Below, one piece after another: positions 15,366 to 24,782 of a DNA stretch of 64,000 bases (its first letter is position 1; each line of letters opens with the position of its first letter). A program made the position numbers and the translations under genes. The notes beneath the pieces are model-generated. The model had not been told where the DNA came from, did no database searches, and saw only the letters and a program-made list of their open reading frames with translations. The stretch lies in assembly GCA_900771975.1 (NCBI GenBank), contig CAAGPV010000024.1, forward strand, positions 12,205 through 76,204, read 5' to 3'. This stretch comes from an uncultured Prevotella sp. Its GTDB lineage: Bacteria; Bacteroidota; Bacteroidia; Bacteroidales; Bacteroidaceae.

Positions 15366-16970
15366 CTACTTTTCTTCATAGTCAAAGAAGTCAAACGTAG
15401 CATAGCCATCAGCTTTCTGACCTTGTGCAAACATTCCCAGCGTCACGCCTGTAAACCCGCCAACAACTTCCGTACTCAACAAAGAACAATTCATTTGATA
15501 AACCTCTATGAAATTATTCCCGTCAACAGAATAAGAAAAGTTATACATTTCTCCATCGCTACAGATGCGGAGCCATACTTTTCCGCTATTCTTCAGTTTT
15601 GGACTTGTATAAACAAGTGCGTCTACCGACTTCAAGCGAGTACGAACAAAAATAGCGTGGTTATTTACATAGAAGTCTGTATGGCCATCGTGTATCTGAT
15701 AAATGGAAAGTCCTGCACCTGCAGTATTGGCTTCAGCCTCAGCACGAGCATCCTTTGACGACTTGGAATTGTGCCATTCAACACAAGTCTCAACACGCAT
15801 ATTGGAACTTTCCTGACGCCGGCCAAGATAAGTGGGTTGATCGTTTTGCGTTAAAGAGCCATGAGGATAGAGTTGCAACTGCCCTTTTGCTAACCGATAA
15901 TTGTCTGAGATTGGATTTTGCAAACATACCCATTCGGGATCTAATTTCTGAAGAAAACCATCCTTTGTATTCCCATTTTCAAAAAAAGTGCGAGTTGGCT
16001 TCTTTTGAAAAGAATATTGAGGCAGCACATTTGCAGCCATGAGTGTATCGATAGGATTACCATCATTAACAATTGGCCATTCGTTCTTCCATGTGACTGG
16101 GGCCAAGTAAGTTTCCCTCCCAAGATGATGATAAGATCCTCCAAAGTTGCGATAAGCCAAAAACACCATCCACCACTGTCCGTTCTGGTCTTGCAGCAAA
16201 TCGCCATGACCTGTTCCCTGAATTTGCATTCCTTGACCTTTCATATTGCAATTGGTCATAATGGGGTTGTTGGGATTGGACTCATACGGTCCTTCGATTT
16301 GCCGACTACGAGCTATTGTAAGTTTATGGGCAAGCTCGGTTCCTCCTTCAGAAATTAACAGATAATACCAATCACCAATTTTATAGATATGGGGGCCTTC
16401 TGGATAACGCCCGCCAGTACCTCTCCATAGGGCACGGCCTGGTGTAAGTTGTTTACCTGTGAGCGGGTCTATTTCACAAAGCATAATGGTATTGTCTGGA
16501 TTGCTTACCATATAGCATTTGTCGCCCTCGAAATAAAGAGAAGGATCAATTCCTTGTTGCTCCAACCAAACCGGTTCACTCCAGGGCCCTTTGGGGTTAG
16601 ATGCAGTCACAAGAAAGTTACCGCCATTACCGACATTGGTGGTAATCATATAATAAGTTCCATTATGATAGCGAATGGTTGGAGCATAAATGCCCAACCA
16701 TGACGAAGCATGGGCAAGGGGTAATTGACTGTTTCGAGTCAACACGTTCCCTATCTGTTCCCAATGTATCAAATCTTTACTGTGGAAGATTGGAACACCA
16801 GGGAAATAAGCGAAACTGGAATTTACCAAATAATAATCATCGCCCACCCTAAGAGCAGAAGGGTCAGGATGGAATCCTGCTATAACAGGGTTGCGATAAG
16901 TGGAAAATGACTGTGCCAACATAGTAATAGAACATAGCGCACAAGCCAATAGCGTCAAGGTTTTTTTCAT
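15366..16970 (-). CDS. Glycoside hydrolase family 43, beta-xylosidase/arabinofuranosidase type
   Basis: A 534-residue secreted enzyme with signal peptide 1-19. The five-bladed propeller of GH43 covers about 25-310: catalytic base Asp36 (HPDPSAL), pKa-modulating Asp142 (GIDPSLYF) and catalytic acid Glu191 (PEGPHIYK) are all present. The C-terminal part, about 330-530, is a concanavalin-like beta-sandwich as in beta-xylosidases. It probably cleaves xylose or arabinose side units from plant xylan. A CE2-type acetyl esterase lies 2 kb away on the other side of the MutS-like gene. A signal without a lipobox suggests periplasmic action. Confidence 0.9.
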   Translation of the reverse strand: MKKTLTLLACALCSITMLAQSFSTYRNPVIAGFHPDPSALRVGDDYYLVNSSFAYFPGVPIFHSKDLIHWEQIGNVLTRNSQLPLAHASSWLGIYAPTIRYHNGTYYMITTNVGNGGNFLVTASNPKGPWSEPVWLEQQGIDPSLYFEGDKCYMVSNPDNTIMLCEIDPLTGKQLTPGRALWRGTGGRYPEGPHIYKIGDWYYLLISEGGTELAHKLTIARSRQIEGPYESNPNNPIMTNCNMKGQGMQIQGTGHGDLLQDQNGQWWMVFLAYRNFGGSYHHLGRETYLAPVTWKNEWPIVNDGNPIDTLMAANVLPQYSFQKKPTRTFFENGNTKDGFLQKLDPEWVCLQNPISDNYRLAKGQLQLYPHGSLTQNDQPTYLGRRQESSNMRVETCVEWHNSKSSKDARAEAEANTAGAGLSIYQIHDGHTDFYVNNHAIFVRTRLKSVDALVYTSPKLKNSGKVWLRICSDGEMYNFSYSVDGNNFIEVYQMNCSLLSTEVVGGFTGVTLGMFAQGQKADGYATFDFFDYEEK

Positions 16971-17014
16971 AACAATAGGTTGTGTTTAGGAAACATCTCT
17001 GTTTTATTGCACTT

Positions 17015-17046
17015 GCAAAGATAATGAATATTTCCTCACAATCAAA
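17015..17046 (-). promoter_or_regulatory. GH43 gene promoter
   Basis: Minus-strand TTTG, 19 nt, TATCTTTGC; the leader is about 40 nt. It begins just past the end of the MutS-like gene. Confidence 0.75.
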
Positions 17047-17055
17047 TAGTTACAA

Positions 17056-18894
17056 TTACATTTTTTTATTATCGTCTTCCGCTTCGTTCAATATTTCCCG
17101 TAGAAGATAGGTGGCATTTTGGTTACGGGCTACCCCCTTTGTAACAAGATAAGAATAAGAAACCGTTTTTCCAAGTTCTATTTCAAAGCAATAGTTATGA
17201 AATCTATCCGGATAGTTTTCCGACATCTTGGAAAGTTCCAAATCGTGTGTGGCCACTACGCCAGTAACATTTTTATGGGATATATATTCCAGGAAAAGTC
17301 GAGAGCCATTCAACTTGTCAAGAGAATTGGTTCCCTTAAGAATTTCATCCAATATGATAAGCGTAGGAAGAGAAGGAGAACCTTCAGAACCTTTATCACA
17401 AGACGCAACGCTCTGAAGCAGACTTTTCAAGCGCAACAGCTCGGCATTAAAATAGGAGATGCCGTGTGACAAGTCATCAGTAGTTCGCATACTGGTGAAC
17501 ATATGAAAGCGGCTAACCCGCAAGCTCTTGCAAAAAACGGGTAATCCCGCCATTGCCAACAGATAGTTGATGCCCAACGATCGCAAGAAAGTACTTTTAC
17601 CAGCCATATTGGCTCCGGTAATGATGTAATAGTTGCGATTGTTTATGACAAAATCGTTAGGAATAGCTTGGTTTCCCAAGAACGGATGGTATAGTTCTTT
17701 GGCTTGATAAACGACTTCACCTATAGCATCGTCTATCACATTTGCCTGCACTGCATTTGGTTCATTATAACGAAATGTTGCCATTGATACCAAAGCATCC
17801 ATCTGACAAACCACATCCAGCCATTGAGAGAAATGGCTTTGAAAGCGGTTTTGCCATTGCCAAAATTTTCTTATTATAAAGAAATCTCCTGCAAAAAAGC
17901 CATCCAGCAAAAGTAGCCCCAAGATATTCCCTCGCCTATCCAGTCTCTGCAAAATGGAAGCAAGCGCCTCAAAAGAGGATAAGGCACCTTTCAAATGCCC
18001 ATGCAATGTCTGATTATAAGAAGACAGAAACTCTTCATCATCTATTAAACGTATTAAGCCAACCAACGTTTTTACGTTCTTCAGAAGGCTATCGCATGCA
18101 AGTTGCAAGCGCTTTAAAACCCCGTTGCAAAGGAAAAACGTCAAAAAGAACATAGAGACGATATAGGCAACGGGAATGGTTGCTGCACATTGGCCAAAAG
18201 CAGCCAACAATATAGAAGCCCAAAGTCCCAGCAGCAAAACAACAACTACAGCTAACGTGACCGAAGAAACCAAATACCGAGGCATCACCAATTGGCACAC
18301 ATCATGCATTGCCCGCTTAACGGCAACGGTTTCCAGTCGTCCACGAATGCCAAATGTCTTAAAATTTGTAAGAAACTGTTCCCGCTCCGACAACTCGTTA
18401 ATGGCTTTGGAACGTTCTGCCTGATAATTTAAGCTACGCAAAATGGCCGCCAAACGATCTGCGCCTCCTAGAGATACGGTCCTATTGATGCGCTGAAACA
18501 ACGACAAAGGTCCAAACACATCCAAATCGGTAGTAAACGGATGGGAAGCATCCATATAGCGTGTGCCATCATCAAAGGAAGAAAAGTCACCTGACAAATA
18601 AGCCAATTCGCGTTCATATACTTGTGCTAAAGATTCAGAGCGGACTATCTGTTCATCATTCAATTCGTCCAAGCGACGTACAACAACATATGCCACTAAA
18701 AACAAAGTGGCCAGCCACAAAGTCCAACTGGCATTTTGAAGGATTGTAAACAACACCACTCCACCCAATGCAATCAGAAAAGTAAAAATCTCAGCAAAGA
18801 TAAAACCATGGTTCCGGGAACGATAACGCCTTATGGAAGTTTCAATCTCTCGTTTTCGGGATGCGTAAAATGCTTTTCTGTCTTTTTGTTTCAT
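17056..18894 (-). CDS. Membrane-anchored MutS-like ATPase
   Basis: A 612-residue protein with the MutS core and ATPase domains but no N-terminal mismatch-recognition domain. The ATPase has Walker A GANMAGKST at 427-435, a TSMRTTDDL segment and Walker B LIILDE at 512-517. Four hydrophobic stretches (about 30-52, 57-73, 208-230, 238-260) look like membrane helices, which is unusual for a MutS relative. Start 18894 is chosen because the promoter -7 element sits 5 nt upstream of it. Many Bacteroidetes genomes carry such proteins, annotated as DNA repair, but the membrane location argues for another role. Confidence 0.85.
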   Translation of the reverse strand: MKQKDRKAFYASRKREIETSIRRYRSRNHGFIFAEIFTFLIALGGVVLFTILQNASWTLWLATLFLVAYVVVRRLDELNDEQIVRSESLAQVYERELAYLSGDFSSFDDGTRYMDASHPFTTDLDVFGPLSLFQRINRTVSLGGADRLAAILRSLNYQAERSKAINELSEREQFLTNFKTFGIRGRLETVAVKRAMHDVCQLVMPRYLVSSVTLAVVVVLLLGLWASILLAAFGQCAATIPVAYIVSMFFLTFFLCNGVLKRLQLACDSLLKNVKTLVGLIRLIDDEEFLSSYNQTLHGHLKGALSSFEALASILQRLDRRGNILGLLLLDGFFAGDFFIIRKFWQWQNRFQSHFSQWLDVVCQMDALVSMATFRYNEPNAVQANVIDDAIGEVVYQAKELYHPFLGNQAIPNDFVINNRNYYIITGANMAGKSTFLRSLGINYLLAMAGLPVFCKSLRVSRFHMFTSMRTTDDLSHGISYFNAELLRLKSLLQSVASCDKGSEGSPSLPTLIILDEILKGTNSLDKLNGSRLFLEYISHKNVTGVVATHDLELSKMSENYPDRFHNYCFEIELGKTVSYSYLVTKGVARNQNATYLLREILNEAEDDNKKM

Positions 18895-18899
18895 GTTTA

Positions 18900-18907
18900 C
18901 AAAAGTA
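18900..18907 (-). promoter_or_regulatory. -7 element for the MutS-like gene (near-leaderless)
   Basis: Minus-strand TACTTTTG followed by TAAAC and then the ATG. Transcription should start within a few bases of the start codon, which excludes the longer frame beginning at 18990. Confidence 0.6.
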
Positions 18908-18927
18908 AGAAAAAGAATTTGATAAGT

Positions 18928-18959
18928 TTTGTTCTTTACAACATTTGACTTAACTTTGC
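18928..18959 (+). promoter_or_regulatory. Promoter of the CE2 esterase gene
   Basis: TTTG at 18928-18931, 19 nt, TAACTTTGC at 18951-18959. The leader is about 85 nt. It is divergent from the MutS-like promoter only 20 bp away. Confidence 0.75.
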
Positions 18960-19047
18960 ATTTCTTTAAAAGAAAAAAATCGTTAGTCAATTTACGAAGT
19001 CAACGTGTGAGAAACAAACATAATAGAATAACTCAAACCGAACAACA

Positions 19048-20148
19048 ATGAACAAACGAACATTCACTATCCTTATCGCTTTGGCTATAACGCTGTATCT
19101 AAAAGCTGCAACCACTTTGCCTATAAGTGGCAATGTAATTGTACCGTCTGACCTAAATATCCAGTACATCGGACGTATTAATTTTTCTAATCCCAACCGT
19201 CCTGCTTTCAATTTCCCTGGAACAGAAATTAGAGCAACCTTTGAGGGTACATCACTCAAAATGATAGCCCGTCCAAAAAGTGGTTACTTTATGGCTCAAA
19301 TAGACGGATGTAAAGCCTATAAGGTTAGTTTTAATTCCGACCAAGACTCTGTTGTAACGCTGGCAACCGCTTTGTCGTCAGGAAAACACACAGTAAGGCT
19401 CGCCTATGCTATGGAGGGCTTAAATACCCATCCGGAGTTTTGGGGATTTGTATTGGACGGAGGATGCCGCCTACTAACGCCTGCACCATTACCCGACAGA
19501 CGCATAGAATTTATCGGAAACAGCATTACATGTGCCTATGGCATAGAAAGCACCGATAAAAATGACCCATTTCAAGACGCCACAGAAAATCACTTTTATG
19601 GCTATGCCACTTTGGTTAGTGATGCGCTGAATGCCATTCACACGTCTATCTCCCGTAGCGGTATAGGAATGTACCGTAATTATAATGGGCCAACAACAGG
19701 CAGCAAGGACTGTATGCCCAAAGAATATGAATATACACTGTTTGATGTACATACCCAAAAATGGGATTTCACGCGTTTCACACCCGATATCGTTTGCATC
19801 AACCTTGGCACAAACGACTTCTCAACAAAAGGATATGACAAACACCTTTATGAGCAGGCATACCGTGAATTTCTCGGAACTGTCAGAAACCATTATCCCA
19901 ATGCCAAGATAATATTATTGTCTGGGCCTATGCTCAATCCCAAAGAAAATGACATAGAAAAGGCTATTCTTGACAAACTGACAAAGGAGCGGCATAAAAC
20001 CGGAGACAAAGAAGTGTACCGGTTTGACTTTTCCTTGCAGACAGGAGAACTCGGATATGGCGCAAGTTGGCATCCCAGCCTCAGACAACATCAACGAATG
20101 GCTTCAGAACTGATACCTTTTATCAAGAACATAACAGGGTGGCAATAA
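19048..20148 (+). CDS. Acetyl esterase, carbohydrate esterase family 2 type
   Basis: A 366-residue exported SGNH esterase. After a signal peptide (about 1-20), residues 25-140 form the jelly-roll domain of CE2 enzymes (IGRINFSNPNRPAFNFPGTE). The hydrolase domain has Ser159 in IGNSITCAYG, NLGTND at 252-257 and His342 in WHPSLRQH. CE2 enzymes remove acetyl groups from xylan and other hemicelluloses, which fits the GH43 gene nearby. It ends 12 bp from the convergent stop of the receiver/PPDK_N gene. Confidence 0.9.
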   Translation: MNKRTFTILIALAITLYLKAATTLPISGNVIVPSDLNIQYIGRINFSNPNRPAFNFPGTEIRATFEGTSLKMIARPKSGYFMAQIDGCKAYKVSFNSDQDSVVTLATALSSGKHTVRLAYAMEGLNTHPEFWGFVLDGGCRLLTPAPLPDRRIEFIGNSITCAYGIESTDKNDPFQDATENHFYGYATLVSDALNAIHTSISRSGIGMYRNYNGPTTGSKDCMPKEYEYTLFDVHTQKWDFTRFTPDIVCINLGTNDFSTKGYDKHLYEQAYREFLGTVRNHYPNAKIILLSGPMLNPKENDIEKAILDKLTKERHKTGDKEVYRFDFSLQTGELGYGASWHPSLRQHQRMASELIPFIKNITGWQ

Positions 20149-20160
20149 CTGCCACTTCAA

Positions 20161-23100
20161 TCATTCCTTTGGCAACAACACCACTCCCTCCTGCTTCATT
20201 CCATCCATCTTTATGGACAATGGGCGGCTAAAACGAACGTGGCGGACATAGGTTGTCTCTTCAACCGCAGGCATCTTGTCGAGAATATCCTTTCGATAGA
20301 TGCCTTCGTTTTTATAGGTATTGATGGTGAAATAGCCTACACCAAACGAAGTGAGGTTTTGAAAGAAATGTGTTCCTTGACTGGGATCGACCTGGTAGCC
20401 GGGAAGTCCCTCTTCAACGATTACACGCGCAGCACTGATATGAGGCCATTTGACAGGAATACCCAACCAGCTATCACTGGATCCCCAACGGCCTGGGCCA
20501 ATAAGAATATAGTTGGTGTCCTCTGATAAGAACTTGCGATTTATCTTTTCTATCTCTTCTGCAATAGAAGGATTGTTAACTGCAGAAAAATCGGCCGAGG
20601 TCTTTACATATACCACATCAACAATATCATCTGAAATGCCATGCCCCAATGACATATGTGACCGCAAAAGACAACGTTCATCTGATATTGTAAGAAGATC
20701 TTCGTCAAGAACCAACTTGGAGTCTACTATCGGGCGAATTTGCAACAAATAGAATTCTCCTGTTCGATCAGCATTCAAATTACAAGCAAACTCTATTTCG
20801 ACAGGGCGGCGCATAGCTTCTGACCCATTGCGCATAGTCATTTGCAACAATTCGGGAAGGGGAAATACTCCCTGTTGTAAAACACCGCAAAAAGAAATAA
20901 TCTTTCTTCCTCCTTCATAGAAACCGTCACGTATAACTTGGTCATAGGGGTCAAACGTTGAAGAAATATAGTTCAGCGTATGATCTTTTTCGGCTTCTTT
21001 CACCTTTAATTTCAAAATATTAAAGCCGTCATCAACCATAAAGTCACGATAGGAATTTTTCATGTCAAGAGCATAGAATTGGGTTTGCGTTTGACGAAGG
21101 GCAATCTCCATTTCAGACATCTGCAAAACTTTAGTGGGATGGTAAGGAGAAACACGTAATGTTTCGCCACCATCAACAATATATTTCCCCAATCCCAATG
21201 CAAGTGAAGCAATTCCCTCTTCGGATGTTTCGTCACCAATAGGATAATAGTTGAGAGACCGAAGCACACCGCTAAACGTAGGATAAAAGCGGTCTCCATG
21301 TTGCTGGCCTACCACTTGCTGAAGGATAACAGCCATTTTTTCCTGATCTATAACATTGCTAGTGGCTGTCATATAAGCCTTGGAATCATGATAATAGACT
21401 GAAGCATAGACGCCCTTGATGGCACAAGCCAACAATCGCAACATTTCATACTTGTCTTCAAGATAAGGTATCATATAAGTGGAATAGATACCTGCAAACG
21501 GTTGATAATGGCTATCTTCCAACAACGAAGACGAACGAATGGCGATAGGACTATGTGTTGCCTCAAAGAAAGCAAAGAAATCTCCGATTAGCGTATCGGG
21601 AAGCTGGCCACGCATAAAGGCTTTCAAAATATCTTCATCACTGGCATCACTAAGGGCTATCTGATAAAGATTGTTGTTTTCCATAAAAGCATCAAAGATA
21701 TCAGTGCAAAGGACAACTGTCTTTGGTATTTGGACGGAAGCATTTTCATATTGGTTGAATTCCGGATGGCGCTTAATTATATTGTCCAAGAAAGCCAAGC
21801 CACGCCCTTTTCCACCTAAAGAGCCTTCTCCTATACGGGCAAAGTGACCAAACTTGTCAAAGCGAGACCTATCAAACAATGCAACAACACCAAGGTTTTT
21901 CATCCTACGGTATTGGGCAATCGCATCAAAAATAATTTGTCGATGCATATCTACATCCGGCAACTTGTGCCATGTGATATTCTTCAGAAACTCGGAAACA
22001 GGGAAAATGGCTCGTGCACAGAGCCAACGGCTCATATGGTTGCGTGACACATGATAAAGCATCGATTCGTTTGGAATCTTAAAGATATTGTCTTGCAATT
22101 CCTTTAGGTTTCTTACACGCATTATTTCCGCATAGGTCTTAGGATCACGGAAGATGAAGTCGCCAAATCCCATATGCCTTTCCAATAAGCGATAAAGGTC
22201 TAATCCCATCTTTTTAGAGTTCTTATCAACAAAATGGAAATGCTCGGCCTTCGCTTTTTCCCTATTTTCCAACTCGGAACTTTCAAGTATCAGCGGAACA
22301 TATTCGTCCTCTTTGCGAATGGCACGCAACAACTTTAATCCCGCTTCTGGGTCCATATGGCTTTCATCACCTAATGGTGATGGACGGTCTTTTCCCTCTG
22401 TTGGATGTATAGGATAACGCACGTCGGAGATAACACCCAAACAATGATCTTTGAAACGCATATAAATGTCCCACGCCTCATCATAGGTACGGGCAAGAAC
22501 AACCTTTGGACGTCCACGCATACGCATAGTGGCGGCATGTTTGTTAAGGGCCTCCGTAGCGAAATTCTGGCTTTGCTTAAGAATATATGTATATAGATTG
22601 GGAAGTATACTCGAATAAAAACGAATGCTGTCTTCAACCAACAATATCATCTGAACACCAGCCTCTTCTATGTCGTGTTCGAGATTCATGTGGTCTTCCA
22701 TCAGTTTGATGATTGAAAGAATAAGATTGGTGTTGCCCAACCAGCAAAAGACATAATCAAAGATACTAAGATTTTCATGCGCCATCCTCTTTGTAATGCC
22801 ATAACTGAAAGGTGTCAATACAACACAATGAATGTCCGAGAACTTGGCTTTGATGGCTCTTGCCACATCAAAAGCATCATTATCGGCATTGCCTGGCATA
22901 CATATAACCAAATCGATATCTACAGTTGCCAAGACACTTTCAGCCTCTTGAATGGTAGAGACTTGCGTAAACGTTGGTGGATAACGAAGCCCCAACTCCA
23001 TATACTCATTATAGATTTTCTCTTCTACCCTACCATCATCCTCCAACATAAAAGCATCATAAGGATTGGCAACAATAAGAACATTGTAGATGCGGCGCAT

Positions 23101-23169
23101 CATTAAATTGACAAATGACACATCCTTCAAAATAAATTGGTTCCACTCAGCAGGCAATTGCTCTTTCAT
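20161..23169 (-). CDS. Receiver-like domains fused to a PEP/pyruvate-binding (PPDK_N) ATP-grasp domain
   Basis: A 1002-residue protein. Residues about 27-155 look like a degenerate receiver fold (YNVLIVANPYDAF, DIDLVICMP, CVVLTPF). Residues about 172-335 look like an intact receiver: LVED at 177-180, candidate phospho-acceptor Asp249 (VISDVRYP), LESS at 295-298 and Lys316 (FVDKN). From about 440 to 835 comes the ATP-binding PPDK_N domain (GSLGGKGRGLAF, AIRSSSLLEDS, LLQIRPIV). The usual phosphohistidine and PEP-binding domains are missing; the last 170 residues (GPGRWGSSDSWLGIPV) match no domain I can name. The start follows from the promoter at 23189-23197. It is often annotated as PEP synthase, which the missing domains argue against. 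Confidence 0.85.
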   Translation of the reverse strand: MKEQLPAEWNQFILKDVSFVNLMMRRIYNVLIVANPYDAFMLEDDGRVEEKIYNEYMELGLRYPPTFTQVSTIQEAESVLATVDIDLVICMPGNADNDAFDVARAIKAKFSDIHCVVLTPFSYGITKRMAHENLSIFDYVFCWLGNTNLILSIIKLMEDHMNLEHDIEEAGVQMILLVEDSIRFYSSILPNLYTYILKQSQNFATEALNKHAATMRMRGRPKVVLARTYDEAWDIYMRFKDHCLGVISDVRYPIHPTEGKDRPSPLGDESHMDPEAGLKLLRAIRKEDEYVPLILESSELENREKAKAEHFHFVDKNSKKMGLDLYRLLERHMGFGDFIFRDPKTYAEIMRVRNLKELQDNIFKIPNESMLYHVSRNHMSRWLCARAIFPVSEFLKNITWHKLPDVDMHRQIIFDAIAQYRRMKNLGVVALFDRSRFDKFGHFARIGEGSLGGKGRGLAFLDNIIKRHPEFNQYENASVQIPKTVVLCTDIFDAFMENNNLYQIALSDASDEDILKAFMRGQLPDTLIGDFFAFFEATHSPIAIRSSSLLEDSHYQPFAGIYSTYMIPYLEDKYEMLRLLACAIKGVYASVYYHDSKAYMTATSNVIDQEKMAVILQQVVGQQHGDRFYPTFSGVLRSLNYYPIGDETSEEGIASLALGLGKYIVDGGETLRVSPYHPTKVLQMSEMEIALRQTQTQFYALDMKNSYRDFMVDDGFNILKLKVKEAEKDHTLNYISSTFDPYDQVIRDGFYEGGRKIISFCGVLQQGVFPLPELLQMTMRNGSEAMRRPVEIEFACNLNADRTGEFYLLQIRPIVDSKLVLDEDLLTISDERCLLRSHMSLGHGISDDIVDVVYVKTSADFSAVNNPSIAEEIEKINRKFLSEDTNYILIGPGRWGSSDSWLGIPVKWPHISAARVIVEEGLPGYQVDPSQGTHFFQNLTSFGVGYFTINTYKNEGIYRKDILDKMPAVEETTYVRHVRFSRPLSIKMDGMKQEGVVLLPKE

Positions 23170-23188
23170 CACAAAATAATTTATATGT

Positions 23189-23197
23189 GCAAAGATA
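23189..23197 (-). promoter_or_regulatory. -7 element for the receiver/PPDK_N gene
   Basis: Minus-strand TATCTTTGC, 20 nt before ATG 23169. It lies inside the longer frame that begins at 23211, excluding that start. Confidence 0.65.
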
Positions 23198-23347
23198 AGA
23201 CAAAAAAACAAAACAAACTGACATTAATATGCCGTTTAGTTGCAAGAATAAGAGTTTTTTTATTATTTTGCAAACAAATAAGCACAATGGTTATGCATGG
23301 ATTTATAGCAAATTGTAAGCAACAAAAGAAAAAATTACGGAAAAACT

Positions 23348-23380
23348 TTTGGAGATTACAAATTAATTGGATATATTTGC
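23348..23380 (+). promoter_or_regulatory. gdhA promoter
   Basis: TTTG at 23348-23351, 20 nt, TATATTTGC at 23372-23380; the leader is about 50 nt and A+T-rich. Confidence 0.8.
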
Positions 23381-23435
23381 GACACAAACATGACACATTG
23401 ACAAGATTACTAATTATTTAAATATCGTATATACT

Positions 23436-24773
23436 ATGGAAGTCGAGAAAATCATGCAAGCCTTGGAGCAAAAACATCCAGGTGAGTCTGAGTATTTACA
23501 GGCAGTTCGAGAAGTGCTTATCTCAGTTAAAGATGTATATAATCAGCACCCTGAATTTGAGAAAGCAAAAATCATTGAACGCATTGTAGAGCCAGAACGC
23601 GTTTACACGTTCCGTGTGCCATGGGTTGATGACAATGGAAACGTTCAAGTTAACCTTGGTTATCGTGTTCAATTCAACAGTGCAATAGGTCCATACAAAG
23701 GTGGATTACGTTTTCACGCATCTGTTACACTTTCCATTTTAAAGTTCCTTGGATTTGAGCAGACATTCAAGAACGCACTTACAACCTTGCCTATGGGTGG
23801 AGGAAAAGGCGGATCTGACTTCTCTCCACGTGGAAAGAGTGATGCCGAAATTATGCGTTTCTGCCAAGCATTCATGACAGAGCTATATCGCTATATAGGT
23901 CCAGACGAAGACGTTCCAGCTGGAGACATCGGAGTTGGCGGACGCGAGATAGGTTATCTTTTCGGTATGTATAAAAAGCTTACCCACCGCTATGAGGGCG
24001 TCTTGACCGGCAAAGGTATGGAATGGGGCGGTTCTATCCTACGGCCTGAAGCAACAGGTTTTGGTGCACTCTACTTTGTAAACCAAATGATGCAAACCCG
24101 TGGACTTGACCTTAAAGGAAAAACTGTTGCTGTATCAGGATTTGGAAATGTCGCTTGGGGTGCTGTAAAAAAAGCTACCCAATTAGGAGCAAAAGTCATC
24201 ACTATTAGTGGTCCGGACGGATATATCTATGATCCTGACGGTATTAGCGGTGAAAAGAATGAATATATGCTTGAGCTTCGCAACAGTGGCAACGATGTAT
24301 GTGCACCCTATGCTGAAGAATTTCCTGGCGCCACTTTCTATGAAGGCAAGAAGCCATGGGAGCAGAAAGCCGACATCTACCTTACCTGTGCTACCCAAAA
24401 TGAACTTAACGGGGAAGATGCAGAAAAGATTCTTGCTTTCCATCCACTTTGCGTAGCTGAAGTCAGCAACATGGGATGTACAGCTGAAGCAGTTGAAAAG
24501 TTTATTGCAGCAAAACAACTCTTTGCTCCCGGTAAAGCCGTTAATGCAGGTGGTGTTGCTACAAGTGGCCTTGAAATGACACAAAACTCCATCCGCTTGC
24601 ATTGGAGCAAAGAAGAAGTGGATGAAAAACTGCACTATATTATGCATTCCATCCATGAGCAATGTGTAAAATACGGCACTGAGCCAGATGGATATATTGA
24701 CTATGTAAAGGGTGCAAACATAGCTGGCTTTATGAAAGTGGCCAAGGCAATGTTAGCCCAAGGTATTGTATAA
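23436..24773 (+). CDS. gdhA: Glutamate dehydrogenase
   Basis: A 445-residue hexameric-type glutamate dehydrogenase that interconverts 2-oxoglutarate plus ammonia and glutamate. The substrate loop LPMGGGKGGSDF is near residue 110-125, GPDEDVPAGDIGVGGREIG follows, and the Rossmann motif SGFGNVAWGA is near 235-245. Length and motifs match the small hexameric (about 450-residue) enzymes, probably NADP-linked in ammonia assimilation. rlpA follows after 9 bp in the same operon. Confidence 0.97.
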   Translation: MEVEKIMQALEQKHPGESEYLQAVREVLISVKDVYNQHPEFEKAKIIERIVEPERVYTFRVPWVDDNGNVQVNLGYRVQFNSAIGPYKGGLRFHASVTLSILKFLGFEQTFKNALTTLPMGGGKGGSDFSPRGKSDAEIMRFCQAFMTELYRYIGPDEDVPAGDIGVGGREIGYLFGMYKKLTHRYEGVLTGKGMEWGGSILRPEATGFGALYFVNQMMQTRGLDLKGKTVAVSGFGNVAWGAVKKATQLGAKVITISGPDGYIYDPDGISGEKNEYMLELRNSGNDVCAPYAEEFPGATFYEGKKPWEQKADIYLTCATQNELNGEDAEKILAFHPLCVAEVSNMGCTAEAVEKFIAAKQLFAPGKAVNAGGVATSGLEMTQNSIRLHWSKEEVDEKLHYIMHSIHEQCVKYGTEPDGYIDYVKGANIAGFMKVAKAMLAQGIV

Positions 24774-24782
24774 AGAAAATAA

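Noticed and set aside
20161..23169. Annotation as plain phosphoenolpyruvate synthase
   Set aside because: The phosphohistidine and PEP-binding domains needed for that reaction cannot be seen, and the N-terminus has receiver-like domains instead.
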